A stretch of DNA of 25,193 bases. It comes from a virus. The notes beneath the pieces are model-generated. The model was not told the DNA's origin. It saw only the letters and a list, made by a program, of their open reading frames with translations, and searched no databases. A program made the translations under genes and the position numbers. Of the stretch, positions 9,701 through 16,189 are shown piece by piece. Within the stretch, counting starts at the first letter, position 1; each line of letters starts with the position of its first letter. Location of the stretch: the IMG/VR virus record IMGVR_UViG_3300009762_000029, positions 1 through 25,193 of that record. One strand, given 5' to 3'.

Positions 9701-10469
9701 CGGTCGATCCCGACTCGTAGTAGATCGCCGTGATCGTACAGGTGGCGCACGCATCCCAGAACTCTTCCACCGGCAAGTCACCGGAACCAGAGAATGTCGG
9801 GAGCATCCCGTAGGAGTAGTATGGGATGCTCACCTGAAGGCTTTGCCGGGTTGACGTTACGGGGTCGTTGATTACCGTCCCCACTGTGTCGCTGATGAGA
9901 TTCCCGGTCGATAAGTTTCCTGCCGTCCCGCCAGCCGTCCATCCCGAGTAGTTGTTCGCGTTCAACTGGGTGAACGCAGGGTAGAGATCAGCCGCCTCAA
10001 GCGGAATCTGCGGCTCCGCGATCCCCACCTTGTACGCGATGATGGAGTTGCTGTTCGATGGAGCCGAGAGTTTCTGGTAGTCCCCCTGGCCTGCAACGTA
10101 CATCCACGTCTGCGGCGATGCACCGGGACGGAACGGGAGCATCGACACACCGTACCCGGCTGGCCCCGAGAGCGTTGTCGCTAATTCTCCGTTGTCCAGC
10201 ACGATCCGATTCAGCGTGTCGCGCGCCAAGATGCGCGGCTGATCGTCGGTCCCGAGCGCGGCGTACGTCCGCATGTCTGTGATCGCATTGTTGTGCCCCG
10301 TCGAGAACATCGGCACGAATCCGGGCCGCGTACGAATCGCCTGATCCGATGTTGCACGGATGTTCACCGCGCAGCCGTACTTGGTCGCAGGTATCGCGTC
10401 GGGGGTGTTGCGTAGGTTCACCCCGCCAAACCCGAAACGCCATCCTTGCGGCCTTTGGTACTCAGGCAT
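6588..10469 (-). CDS. Nozzle / tail tubular protein B-like protein, 1293 aa
   Basis: In podoviruses the nozzle ring hangs from the adaptor and carries the fibres (T7 gp12, P22 gp10). The N-terminus here has the family's opening pattern: FGGVNLRNTPDAIPATKYG (14-32), then CAVNIRATSDQAIRTRPGF (33-51), typical of nozzle proteins. The rest is beta-rich (many Thr, Gly, Ser, Val), consistent with propeller and barrel domains. At 1293 residues it is much longer than T7 gp12 (about 794), so extra domains are likely, perhaps a fibre-like or receptor part. The last 47 codons overlap the next gene by 140 bases in another frame and turn Arg/Trp-rich (RWRRRCWRWNRRPDP), so the real end may be earlier or altered. 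Confidence 0.75.
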   Translation of the reverse strand: MPEYQRPQGWRFGFGGVNLRNTPDAIPATKYGCAVNIRATSDQAIRTRPGFVPMFSTGHNNAITDMRTYAALGTDDQPRILARDTLNRIVLDNGELATTLSGPAGYGVSMLPFRPGASPQTWMYVAGQGDYQKLSAPSNSNSIIAYKVGIAEPQIPLEAADLYPAFTQLNANNYSGWTAGGTAGNLSTGNLISDTVGTVINDPVTSTRQSLQVSIPYYSYGMLPTFSGSGDLPVEEFWDACATCTITAIYYESGSTGACWIVPSVDISASIGRGTLLTLNSETVLVLGVVKGTNGTCCFRCSTAGTHVAGETITGVRCITVHGAVGSNSNVTFPMVDSTVATGTGTVSRTLPAGSFSAFSPDDYIHITFLLNNIAAVTFLNIVFDVSGTSPDYTTSILTYSITGASLASQLLSGEVVEVHFPISALNGSLNACGGIQIQLVTTDTCIMALGGLWVGGGGNPDIGDTGAPYQYEAKPRSSITGAQGNPTPPMRYGVTARRQSVLVKTSAVSNGGDPQIDTVDIYRYGGSVTSYRYLGTTPYGQDFIDNYFDDTATAGAQISETDFEPWPTIDIPFKSTGTIVVIGTRIIVTDPTVTWPASILRWLPGTLLQIGGQQTFTLSARPIQLSPTSYEFKIQECAGYIAAANSFFVNEPVVARQFLPYMDGPDAYGIFFAVGDPLRPGGVYWEQSYAPDSAPQTNYLELCSPSEPLMHPFVLQTIILVASVSRWWALYPSFTQAQSYTQIEQPVGRGIISPFGCCKDGLQVYFWAKDGICATNGGPFSSLTDVDLYDLFPHEGVEGQGIQGQNIVRNGVTWWAPDYSRAAQFRLSYVNKMLFADYPDKSGIQRTLVCDLRTGAWSQDIYAAGAVAMASHYAPEQQAGSLLSSGTLYPAMLLADSQGNVYQEQNYVNDNSVPISCTVATFEWDGGDQRSQGEFGDGYLDCLPSSPITVTPMSLGAPAAPATVVPASPGRAFAPISVGGSLMEKYLGFLLEWTDDFTVVQQSTRLDLWQLAVIPQPEITTDRFGEWTNCGKPNNKFFQGVLIHADTFGRPKSIQIRDAESDTLHVLQPAVVNHAGEATLPYSFAAPFYAHEVREEPQDLVPWKKWGIEYVFEDAPEAVQSWITQLSSLGLQGYGTIPRIEAAWSSATDVTLTITVFDGTAPAQITLPATGGSYQKALFTLTANKGQLYGFSATSSGPFQLWLNDWTVWVAQWGRSGPAVPFRDLGGQFWTKAPIRDLALHGVIGYYAQHENPETSIWTRPLRSFRRDVWRVSTRCDRWRRRCWRWNRRPDP

Positions 10470-11821
10470 TACTGCTCTTGCTCCATTCTTGGGTTCCGTT
10501 CCTCTTCAGTGCGGGACACATCCGCTAGTGCCCACTGGAACTGACCCATCGCCTTCAACTTCCGATTGTAGACCGCCGCCCGGTCCAGGAACTTCTGATA
10601 GAGCGGGATCGTCGCGGCAAACTCCTCGCCTCCCAGCTTGAACATGGCGATGTGCTGTGCCATGTCGAGGATCGAATCGTAGTCGCTCCGCGCAACCTGG
10701 ATGTAGTCCCCTGGGTTCACGGGTACCGGGGCGTTCTGCACCACGCTCAGAAGCGCCCCGTACGGCCCGGCGTCGGGAGCCGGGAAACCGACAAGGTTCA
10801 GACCCGTGGTGTAGCAGGATTGTGGCGGACCCTGCGCCGCCGCTTGCCATTGCGAGTTGAATCGATCCCCGTTCGTAACCGCGTCCACAAATAGCGGGAT
10901 GCCGTTCACCTGAAGGGAGAGAATCGACGATGCGCTCGAAAGGAACTGGAGCCCTTCAGCGTAGCGCTTTTGGCAGTACTCCGCCCGGAGCGTGTCCTTC
11001 GCATTCGACTCCCGAGATAGCAGATCCCCAAGCGCCCCCCACTTCACGATCCATGACCAATCGTCCGGGACGGAGAGCGGTTGTGCGCCCGGCGGGCTCA
11101 CGGCGCTCGCTACGCCACCGGAACGCACGCACAGCAGTTCGTACTGTCCAGTCACCGGGGGAACGTTGTCCACGTCGAATCGCGGTGGCGGTTCGGTTGC
11201 TTGCATCCACACGAACGGCGGCTGCTGAGAGCGGACTGTGTAGCCGGAGTCGAATGAGCGCTTCGCCCACACGTCGGACTGCTTCAGAATCGTCGGACTG
11301 AACCCCATCCCGGCGGCCGGAAGCCAAGTCACGCGGCGGATGTCGATTGTCGTATCCGGCAAGAGGATGCCCGCCCGCACAATCGGCGCATCCACCAATT
11401 GCCGAGTGACTGTGCAGCCGGTCGCGCCCAGCACTTCGTTTTGCCGGCGCGTGATGGCGTCCAGAATACCCGGCACGCTGAACTGCTTAGACCCAGACCA
11501 AGTGAGCGGGTACGTCGGCGTCGGCGGCTCAAGCAGATGGTACTCGATGGCCTGGACCAAGTAGTTGTCGGTGACGGCGTGCGGCCGGAGCGTGTTCGGC
11601 GCCACCGTTGAATCGGTGATGTCGTACCACCAGACGCCCTGCTGGAGAGGCATATTGAATTCGGCTCGCCAGAATGACGTGAGCGCGTTCCAGTTCCGCA
11701 GTGCCTCCACGATGGCAAGGGTGAGTTCCCCCGCCGCCCACTGCTGCATCCCAGAATCGTACAGGCGAGCCGCTAGAGCCGCTTGTGCATCCGAGAGCGT
11801 GGCGTAGGTGAAGTTCGGCAT
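10469..11821 (-). CDS. Connector-like structural protein, 450 aa
   Basis: The protein precedes the nozzle gene, as T7 gp11 precedes gp12. Its N-terminus (LSDAQAALAARLYDSGMQQW and TLAIVEALRNWNALTSFWRA) is a helix set like that of the 330-residue adaptor, followed by a beta-rich region (GVWWYDITDSTVAPNTLRP) and a C-terminal helical part with SAKDTLRAEYCQKRYAEGLQ-like helix (residues near 280-300, text slightly abridged). Proteins of this size and form are often annotated as phage adaptor, or tail tubular A-like. The overlap with the nozzle start (TAATG) links the two. It may be the true tail-A counterpart, with the 330-residue one a head-completion ring. Confidence 0.62.
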   Translation of the reverse strand: MPNFTYATLSDAQAALAARLYDSGMQQWAAGELTLAIVEALRNWNALTSFWRAEFNMPLQQGVWWYDITDSTVAPNTLRPHAVTDNYLVQAIEYHLLEPPTPTYPLTWSGSKQFSVPGILDAITRRQNEVLGATGCTVTRQLVDAPIVRAGILLPDTTIDIRRVTWLPAAGMGFSPTILKQSDVWAKRSFDSGYTVRSQQPPFVWMQATEPPPRFDVDNVPPVTGQYELLCVRSGGVASAVSPPGAQPLSVPDDWSWIVKWGALGDLLSRESNAKDTLRAEYCQKRYAEGLQFLSSASSILSLQVNGIPLFVDAVTNGDRFNSQWQAAAQGPPQSCYTTGLNLVGFPAPDAGPYGALLSVVQNAPVPVNPGDYIQVARSDYDSILDMAQHIAMFKLGGEEFAATIPLYQKFLDRAAVYNRKLKAMGQFQWALADVSRTEEERNPRMEQEQ

Positions 11822-12129
11822 TACCAGCCCGAATCTTCGGAAAACAGGCGCCTTTTGTGCCGCCTCTCCGCCCTATTTCTGTGCTGCATGTGCAATAGCC
11901 ACCGCGCCCGATTAAGGGAGAACTTCTTGGCTGCGTAAAGACTCACGAAATCCGTATCCGGCTCTTCCCAGTCTCCGCACATCGAGCAGTTGAAGGATAC
12001 CTCATCGGCCAGAGGTCCGTTGATAACCGCCAGTATCCGTTCGGAAACATGCACCAAGTACCATCGTTGGAACAAGTCTCCTTCCCTGTCCCTCCCCTTC
12101 CGTTCTACCCACTTGAACTCAAGATCCAT
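11821..12129 (-). CDS. Hypothetical protein, 102 aa, one Cys pair
   Basis: AGAGG lies seven bases before the ATG. A beta-like N-terminal part (FKWVERKGRDREG, then WYLVHVSERILAVI) precedes a CSMC pair (about 48-51) and a long basic helix (AKKFSLNRARWLLHMQHRNR, then AERRHKRRLF). One Cys pair with nearby His could bind zinc, but a full site is not evident. The stop overlaps the next start (TAATG). Function unknown. Confidence 0.65.
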   Translation of the reverse strand: MDLEFKWVERKGRDREGDLFQRWYLVHVSERILAVINGPLADEVSFNCSMCGDWEEPDTDFVSLYAAKKFSLNRARWLLHMQHRNRAERRHKRRLFSEDSGW

Positions 12130-12131
12130 AC

Positions 12132-12156
12132 CCTAGCCTCTCTCGCGCTGCGCGGC
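12132..12156 (-). repeat. Direct repeat, copy 2 (25 bases)
   Basis: This copy covers the last codons and stop of the 88-residue gene. It is 299 bases from copy 1 and has the same orientation and the same reading frame relative to its gene. On the minus strand it encodes AAQRERG and the stop, then leads into the next gene's ribosome site. Confidence 0.75.
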
Positions 12157-12399
12157 AGGAGCCCTTCTCCAGTTCCACAACTCCGTCTCCAGCCGGTGCT
12201 TGTCGATTCTGATGTGCAAAATCCCGTTCTGGATCTGAAAAAGCACCAAGGGGTCCATGGCCTGTGTTTCTGGGCACGCATCAGGTCTAGCCAAGTTGTG
12301 CTCCGCGTCCCCAATAAGTCCCAAACACCGTTCGATCACCAGGTCGTGTTCCGCGATTAGCGCCTCCAGCGCGGAATCTGGGTTCCATGTGTTGTCCAT
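12133..12399 (-). CDS. Hypothetical protein, 88 aa
   Basis: No family is recognised. The product is helical (NPDSALEALIAEHDLVIERC, GLIGDAEHNLARP and LVLFQIQNGILHIRIDKHR), acidic at the start and basic at the end. The start at 12399 lacks a strong ribosome site (GGCGGT just before ATG). It ends AAQRERG, and this end sits in the second copy of the repeat whose first copy closes the gene upstream, which suggests the gene arrived between two repeat copies. Confidence 0.65.
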   Translation of the reverse strand: MDNTWNPDSALEALIAEHDLVIERCLGLIGDAEHNLARPDACPETQAMDPLVLFQIQNGILHIRIDKHRLETELWNWRRAPAAQRERG

Positions 12400-12430
12400 A
12401 CCGCCATCTTACAACATCCCCCCGGAATCT

Positions 12431-12455
12431 CCTAGCCTCTCTTGCGCTGCGCCGC
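12431..12455 (-). repeat. Direct repeat, copy 1 (25 bases)
   Basis: This copy covers the last codons and stop of the 54-residue gene. It matches 12132-12156 at 23 of 25 positions, differing at the thirteenth and twenty-third base on the plus strand. On the minus strand it encodes the end AAQRKRG and the stop. Confidence 0.75.
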
Positions 12456-12596
12456 TCTTGCCTTCGAGAGAAGGATGGCTACGCGCTGCTTATTGGCTGC
12501 TTTCTTGCCTTTCTTCCGCCGGGTCTTCGCCAGCACTTTCGGCGGGTTGTGTTTCAGTTCATGGCCGGCCGCTTCAAGAGCTTCTTTGCTTGGCAT
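12432..12596 (-). CDS. Small basic phage protein, 54 aa (DUF6496-like C-terminal pattern)
   Basis: It starts at 12596, in TAATG overlap with the holin-like gene, and ends at 12432. The product is very basic; MPSKEALEAAGHELKHNPPK precedes VLAKTRRKKGKK and the pattern KQRVAILLSKARAAQRKRG. The last part resembles small basic phage and bacterial proteins whose ends read QAIAIALSEARKA (DUF6496-like); I recall this pattern from memory and cannot check it. Function unknown. Its final codons lie inside one copy of a 25-base direct repeat shared with the next gene's end. Confidence 0.68.
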   Translation of the reverse strand: MPSKEALEAAGHELKHNPPKVLAKTRRKKGKKAANKQRVAILLSKARAAQRKRG

Positions 12597-12901
12597 TATT
12601 GGCTGCTTTCCTCCACCTTCGTAACGGTCGTCTTCACGACTCCCGGAGGTGTCCGTGTTTCAGTGACCGTCGTTGTCATCGTGGGCACCGGATCAGTGTG
12701 CAGCTTGGCGAAGAACGCGATCAGGCCACTGAAGAGAAATGTCAGGCCCATATTCTTTAACAGGGCGCTGGGATTCTGAAGGTTGAACTGTTGCGGCGCG
12801 ATCACCATCGTGCTGAAGGCCGCACCGATGGCCCCTGAACCGCCGCCCAGGAATGCCGCGACCAAGCCCATTACCCAATTTCTCCAATCGAATCGTCCCA
12901 T
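12596..12901 (-). CDS. Holin-like protein, 101 aa, two membrane segments
   Basis: The start has AAGGAG five bases upstream. Residues about 9-34 (WVMGLVAAFLGGGSGAIGAAF, shortened) and 50-66 (MGLTFLFSGLIAFFAKL) form two membrane segments. The C-terminal 35 residues are Thr/Val-rich and polar (PTMTTTVTETRTPPG). Class II holins have two membrane helices and about 65-105 residues, so this is the best holin candidate here; timing of lysis would depend on it. No endolysin is in the window. The stop overlaps the next start (TAATG). Confidence 0.65.
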   Translation of the reverse strand: MGRFDWRNWVMGLVAAFLGGGSGAIGAAFSTMVIAPQQFNLQNPSALLKNMGLTFLFSGLIAFFAKLHTDPVPTMTTTVTETRTPPGVVKTTVTKVEESSQ

Positions 12902-12916
12902 GGGATCTCCTTCCAG

Positions 12917-13057
12917 TTAGAATCCGCCGCTGCGTAGACCTTTTGCGCGTCGATTTTGTCTTGTTCTACACCGGCGCGGTCGAGGCTCCGGGAACAACGC
13001 TCCGAAAACCACCAAGATGAAAGCTGCAGCTACAAAACAAACGGCCATAATCGTCAT
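12917..13057 (-). CDS. Small membrane protein, 46 aa
   Basis: ATG at 13057 is two bases after the preceding stop and has AAGGTG about five bases upstream, which fixes it over a longer reading. Residues 1-21 (MTIMAVCFVAAAFILVVFGAL) form one membrane segment, and the rest is strongly basic (PRPRRCRTRQNRRAKGLRS). A signal-anchored, cationic tail is common in small lysis accessory proteins such as spanin components, but no lipobox is present. It is the third of four membrane proteins in a row. Confidence 0.65.
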   Translation of the reverse strand: MTIMAVCFVAAAFILVVFGALFPEPRPRRCRTRQNRRAKGLRSGGF

Positions 13058-13059
13058 AG

Positions 13060-13287
13060 TCACCTTCTGAACAACGCAAACACTGAGATGGCAATGGAGA
13101 GCACGGCCATTAGCATCGTAAGGATCAGACCAGCACTCCACTCCTTCGAATGACGCTCCTCTGTCAGCGCCTCCAAAGCGCGCTTGGTATGTTGGTCGAT
13201 GGCATCGAACCTGACGTTGTAGAGCTTCTCGCGTTCATCGATGATCCGCTCGATGTAGTGCCGTAGAGAAATCTCGGGATCGTCCAT
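13060..13287 (-). CDS. Small protein with coiled coil and C-terminal membrane segment, 75 aa (holin/XhlA-like layout)
   Basis: A charged helix (about 5-50, with YIERIIDEREKLYNVRF, and AIDQHTKRALEALTEERHSK) is followed by a membrane segment at 51-71 (AGLILTMLMAVLSIAISVFAL) and a short basic tail. A helix then one membrane anchor is the layout of XhlA-type phage haemolysin-holin accessory proteins; a match by layout, not by motif. GGAG lies seven bases before ATG. Four bases separate it from the upstream gene and two from the downstream start. Confidence 0.72.
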   Translation of the reverse strand: MDDPEISLRHYIERIIDEREKLYNVRFDAIDQHTKRALEALTEERHSKEWSAGLILTMLMAVLSIAISVFALFRR

Positions 13288-13291
13288 CTAC

Positions 13292-13477
13292 TCACTCCAC
13301 CTCTCGAAGAGGTTCAATCGGGCCGTGGTTGATGCCGCACCGCGTCTCGACTGCTACTAGACGGCTCCCGTGATTTTCCAAACGGCGCGAGATGTGTTCC
13401 AATTTCCCGGCGGCTCGGGCCACAAAAAAAAGGATCACGGGAGTCAACAGCGGAAGCCATTTCAGTACGTTGTCCAT
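13292..13477 (-). CDS. Small membrane protein, 61 aa (lysis-cassette candidate)
   Basis: I take ATG 13477 as start; the frame is open further upstream, but that part overlaps the adaptor's end. AAAGGGA lies 11 bases upstream, so a TTG three codons earlier would be closer to it. Residues 5-20 (LKWLPLLTPVILFFVA) form one membrane segment, followed by a basic, amphipathic helix (KLEHISRRLENHGSRLVAVE). This matches small holin, pinholin or spanin-like proteins. It is the first of four consecutive membrane proteins. Confidence 0.65.
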   Translation of the reverse strand: MDNVLKWLPLLTPVILFFVARAAGKLEHISRRLENHGSRLVAVETRCGINHGPIEPLREVE

Positions 13478-13493
13478 AACCAAGATCGTCCCT

Positions 13494-14486
13494 TTACCAT
13501 GGCAATGGCGAACCGGCAACGCTGGCCGCCGAATTGTACCACCCGTTTAGGGTGTTGTATGACCATCCCCGCCGCAACCTCCGACTGTAGTTGTCAACCG
13601 CCGCGCGGTCCTGCATCCGATACTCGCGGAACAGGCGCCTGTATTCCGCCTTCGCGCCGGTAATCAGGAAGCGAAAGTCCGATCCCGTCATGCGGCTGTC
13701 CTGCTTGTTCGCTTCCGCCCACTCGTAAGCCTTGCCCTTGACAAGTTCCATAACGCAGTCTTCTCCGACTTGCGTTGGGAGCGTATCGCTCGCGTTCACC
13801 AGATCGACACCCTTTCGGAGCCCGTACAGTTGGTACGTCAGCACGTATTGCGGAGGCCCCCACAATTCATGCATCAGGTAGCCCGGCGTCAGGCTGGCCG
13901 GGTTCTGATCGACCTGGTATGGAACGACGTGCGTTGGGATGAAGAACAGCGAGCGTTGCGGGTCCTGGAAGTCTAGCCATGCTCGCGTCTTATTTGTCGC
14001 CAACTCGTTGTAGTTGATGATGTCCCGGATGCTCAACCACTGCCAGAAGTCCAACATCGGAGAAGGGTAGTAGCATTGGCTGATCGAGTACGGGACGTTC
14101 GTGCCGGACGGCTCCTGGTAGATCCGGTCGAGCGTGAGCACCACAGCGCTTGGGTTGGTCGCATCCAGGCCCCAGATGTTGTAGACCGTCCCGATCCCAA
14201 CTCGAAATTGCCGCTGGATTATTTGGCTGGGTGGCGAGAAGGCGACTGCATTTATCGCGGCTGAGGCCGCCGCATTGAACGTGACCGTGTTCTGCCCTTG
14301 CGTGACGGTCACTGTCCCGGCGTTGACGATTGCGGGCGAGGTCCAGTTGGCATCGAACAGGAGAAACGACCAGAGGCACTGGCGGCGTACATCGCGCCAC
14401 GCTCGATTCACAAGCGTCTTCGCGAAGTCGGGGGCCAGCTTGGGCACGAGCCCGCAAGTCTCATCAACCATTGAGCCGAAAGACAC
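13494..14486 (-). CDS. Head-tail adaptor (connector) protein, 330 aa, GTG start
   Basis: The protein probably forms the ring beneath the portal, as do T7 gp11 and P22 gp4. The N-terminal helices (ETCGLVPKLAPDFAKTLVNR, then AWRDVRRQCLWSFLLFDANW), a beta-rich insert, and a C-terminal helix set (LVKGKAYEWAEANKQDSR, then AKAEYRRLFREYRMQDRAAV) match that family's layout. The start is GTG at 14486, four bases after GGGAGG; an ATG five codons later lacks a ribosome site. It is unusually long for the family (gp11 about 196, gp4 about 166), mainly from the beta insert. A second protein of similar N-terminal form is at 10469-11821. Confidence 0.72.
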   Translation of the reverse strand: MSFGSMVDETCGLVPKLAPDFAKTLVNRAWRDVRRQCLWSFLLFDANWTSPAIVNAGTVTVTQGQNTVTFNAAASAAINAVAFSPPSQIIQRQFRVGIGTVYNIWGLDATNPSAVVLTLDRIYQEPSGTNVPYSISQCYYPSPMLDFWQWLSIRDIINYNELATNKTRAWLDFQDPQRSLFFIPTHVVPYQVDQNPASLTPGYLMHELWGPPQYVLTYQLYGLRKGVDLVNASDTLPTQVGEDCVMELVKGKAYEWAEANKQDSRMTGSDFRFLITGAKAEYRRLFREYRMQDRAAVDNYSRRLRRGWSYNTLNGWYNSAASVAGSPLPW

Positions 14487-14502
14487 GGAGCCTCCCGGCT
14501 GG

Positions 14503-14868
14503 TTAGATTCCGTTTACCGTCAAGCGGGCACCGACAGTGCTCATATTCGTGTTGTTCGCGACTTCCGTGCTGTTCGCCGCGGTGTAGGCTTGCACCGTTA
14601 TGGACGAGTAGACGGGCGCATACGTTTCGTTGGAGTTCGCCGACCCGGTGGGAGGAAGCGCCTTGTACTGGTACGTTGAGTTGCTGCCGATTCCCAAAAA
14701 ACTGAAGTGAGCGTCCTCGATCCCGACCATTCCGAGATCGCTGGCGTACAACTTGTCACCGCCAGCCAAGTAGTTGTTGTTGCCGAAGTAGTCGCCCTTC
14801 CATGTGATGCCGCCACGCGGGTTAGCGCGCGGGTAACCGGGAAGCGGAATCTTCAAGAGATTTGACAT
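14503..14868 (-). CDS. Ser/Asn-rich structural-type protein, 121 aa
   Basis: The protein is rich in Asn, Ser, Tyr, Gly and Thr with little charge (for example GDYFGNNNYLAGGDKLYAS and NSTEVANNTNMSTVGARLTV). A beta-sandwich structural protein, such as a decoration or head-completion protein, is the best guess. AAAGGTG lies about five bases before ATG. It is just before the head-tail adaptor gene. Its composition resembles the 255-residue protein after the capsid gene, but I cannot show shared ancestry by eye. Confidence 0.65.
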   Translation of the reverse strand: MSNLLKIPLPGYPRANPRGGITWKGDYFGNNNYLAGGDKLYASDLGMVGIEDAHFSFLGIGSNSTYQYKALPPTGSANSNETYAPVYSSITVQAYTAANSTEVANNTNMSTVGARLTVNGI

Positions 14869-14907
14869 CGTTTCACCTTTCGGCGGCCAGAAGCCGTCCT
14901 TCCAACA

Positions 14908-15255
14908 CTATACGCCAGTGTCGGGCGGTTTGGCTAGCCGGTCCTCTGTGGCCGTAATCAACTGGCCTACTTGCTTGAGCGCTTTTCGGCGTTCGCAGTA
15001 TGGCAGGCTGATGTCATTGGCTTTATCGACTAGCGCGGCAACGCCAGGCCCCCCGTCTTTCACCGCTTGATCGATCAGCCAATCCGTCACCATGCATTTT
15101 TGCGCGCTGCGGATATACAGGAGCGGTGCCAGAATAGCATCGCCCTCAAGAGTGCATTCCGCGTCATACGTTTTTCCGCCCGCCGACTTCGCCGAGAGAT
15201 GAACTCTGAGCACTGGAGCGCCGAACACCTCGGAAAACTTCGTTTTTATCGTCAT
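14908..15255 (-). CDS. Hypothetical protein, 115 aa
   Basis: The ATG overlaps the preceding stop (ATGA). A beta-rich N-terminus (VFGAPVLRVHLSAKSAGGKTYDAECTLEG without its edges) is followed by helices (VTDWLIDQAVKDGG and RRKALKQVGQLITATEDRLA). No family is recognised. The pair with the 77-residue gene makes a small co-expressed module between the glycosyltransferases and the structural genes. Confidence 0.68.
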   Translation of the reverse strand: MTIKTKFSEVFGAPVLRVHLSAKSAGGKTYDAECTLEGDAILAPLLYIRSAQKCMVTDWLIDQAVKDGGPGVAALVDKANDISLPYCERRKALKQVGQLITATEDRLAKPPDTGV

Positions 15256-15485
15256 GGGAGTTTTTCGATCTTCAGAGACCCCTCGACGCCCTTGTCAATC
15301 AGTTCCCCTGCCATCCGAAGGGTTCGGGAGAGGACTGCCCCGTTCCCCCTGATGCTCATGGAGTGGCCCTCGTGCATGATTTGTACGGACACCTCCCCAG
15401 TGTTGTCTTGGTGGTGACAAACCACCACATGCCCCAGTAAGGTCCCTTGCGTCCCGTCTGGGAGTACGAGCCGTTGGTTATCCAT
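15252..15485 (-). CDS. Hypothetical protein, 77 aa
   Basis: The start is clear: AAGGAG four bases before ATG, in the 8-base gap after the glycosyltransferase. The product has beta-like character with a His/Cys cluster (GHVVVCHHQD) and alternating hydrophobic strands (EVSVQIMHEGHSMSI), then a helix and a short strand (GSLKIEKL). I recognise no family. The stop overlaps the next start (ATGA), so the two are co-translated. The small beta-barrel look could fit a virion or nucleotide-binding protein; no evidence decides. Confidence 0.72.
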   Translation of the reverse strand: MDNQRLVLPDGTQGTLLGHVVVCHHQDNTGEVSVQIMHEGHSMSIRGNGAVLSRTLRMAGELIDKGVEGSLKIEKLP

Positions 15486-15493
15486 ATTGCTCC

Positions 15494-16189
15494 TTATATA
15501 ACCGTCTTTGCTAGTTCATCCGCCCATTCCTTCAGCCCCGGTGCATTCCCGTTGAAGTGGAGGAACATCGGGTAGCTCCCCGTCACCGTATTGAACGCCT
15601 TCCCATCGCGCATCTTGATGAGGTGCGCGTGCGGCCCGTACATGCTCTGAAATATCCGGCATTCCAAGTCCAGCGTGAAGGCGGCGCCATCCTGGTACAT
15701 GAGGTGTAGCAACTCCTGGGAAGTTCCGCCGGCCGTCTCCTGCCCTTGGTCCCAGCGCCACATCATCGCCTCCCACATGGCGATCAGTTGCTCACGCCGT
15801 CCGCAGTACTGCCCGCCGTTGATTGCGAACCAGCGGTGTCTCCCCGCCAGATGGGCGTACGCTTTTTCCCACGGGCCTTTCGGCCAGACCCACCATTCGA
15901 CGCTCATGATGAGATCCGGGGCAGAGTCGATAAGCACTTTCAACTCTTCTGGGTTCCACCGGCTGATGATTGTATCGAAGGTGTCCGTAGCAACGACGTA
16001 TTTCTCTTCGCGCGCCTTGAGCCATTCAATCGTCGAACGCAAATCCTCCATGCCGTGATGGGGCTCTCCCACCCCGAGCACTTGAAGGTTTGTCCCAAGC
16101 CGTGCCGCGGAATTACGGAGCGCCGCCCATCTTCCGTAGTCATCGGTATGCGCCCCACCAACCACCAGGATGCTCACCGAAGGCCCCAT
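15494..16189 (-). CDS. PLOD/procollagen-type glycosyltransferase-like protein, 231 aa
   Basis: The sequence matches the layout of PLOD-type (lysyl hydroxylase N-terminal) glycosyltransferase domains: VVATDTFDTII (D69-x2-D72) at the metal site, FAINGGQYCGRR at 121-131, a YQDGAAFTLD segment at 165-174 replacing the usual DDQ motif, an IFQSMYG part at 179-185, and HFNG at 211-214 near the end. These proteins move galactose or glucose onto hydroxylated lysine or other acceptors in eukaryotes; phage and giant-virus versions are known but mostly uncharacterised. The frame begins with GTG at 16201; I prefer ATG 16189. The start overlaps the previous glycosyltransferase's end by 16 bases. The TGC/Trp-rich middle (MSVEWWVWPKGPWEKAY) is unusual. 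Confidence 0.8.
   Translation of the reverse strand: MGPSVSILVVGGAHTDDYGRWAALRNSAARLGTNLQVLGVGEPHHGMEDLRSTIEWLKAREEKYVVATDTFDTIISRWNPEELKVLIDSAPDLIMSVEWWVWPKGPWEKAYAHLAGRHRWFAINGGQYCGRREQLIAMWEAMMWRWDQGQETAGGTSQELLHLMYQDGAAFTLDLECRIFQSMYGPHAHLIKMRDGKAFNTVTGSYPMFLHFNGNAPGLKEWADELAKTVI

Noticed and set aside
12917-13141. Longer 74-residue reading of the 46-residue membrane protein
   Set aside because: The first 28 residues overlap the preceding gene out of frame; ATG 13057 has AAGGTG at the right distance.
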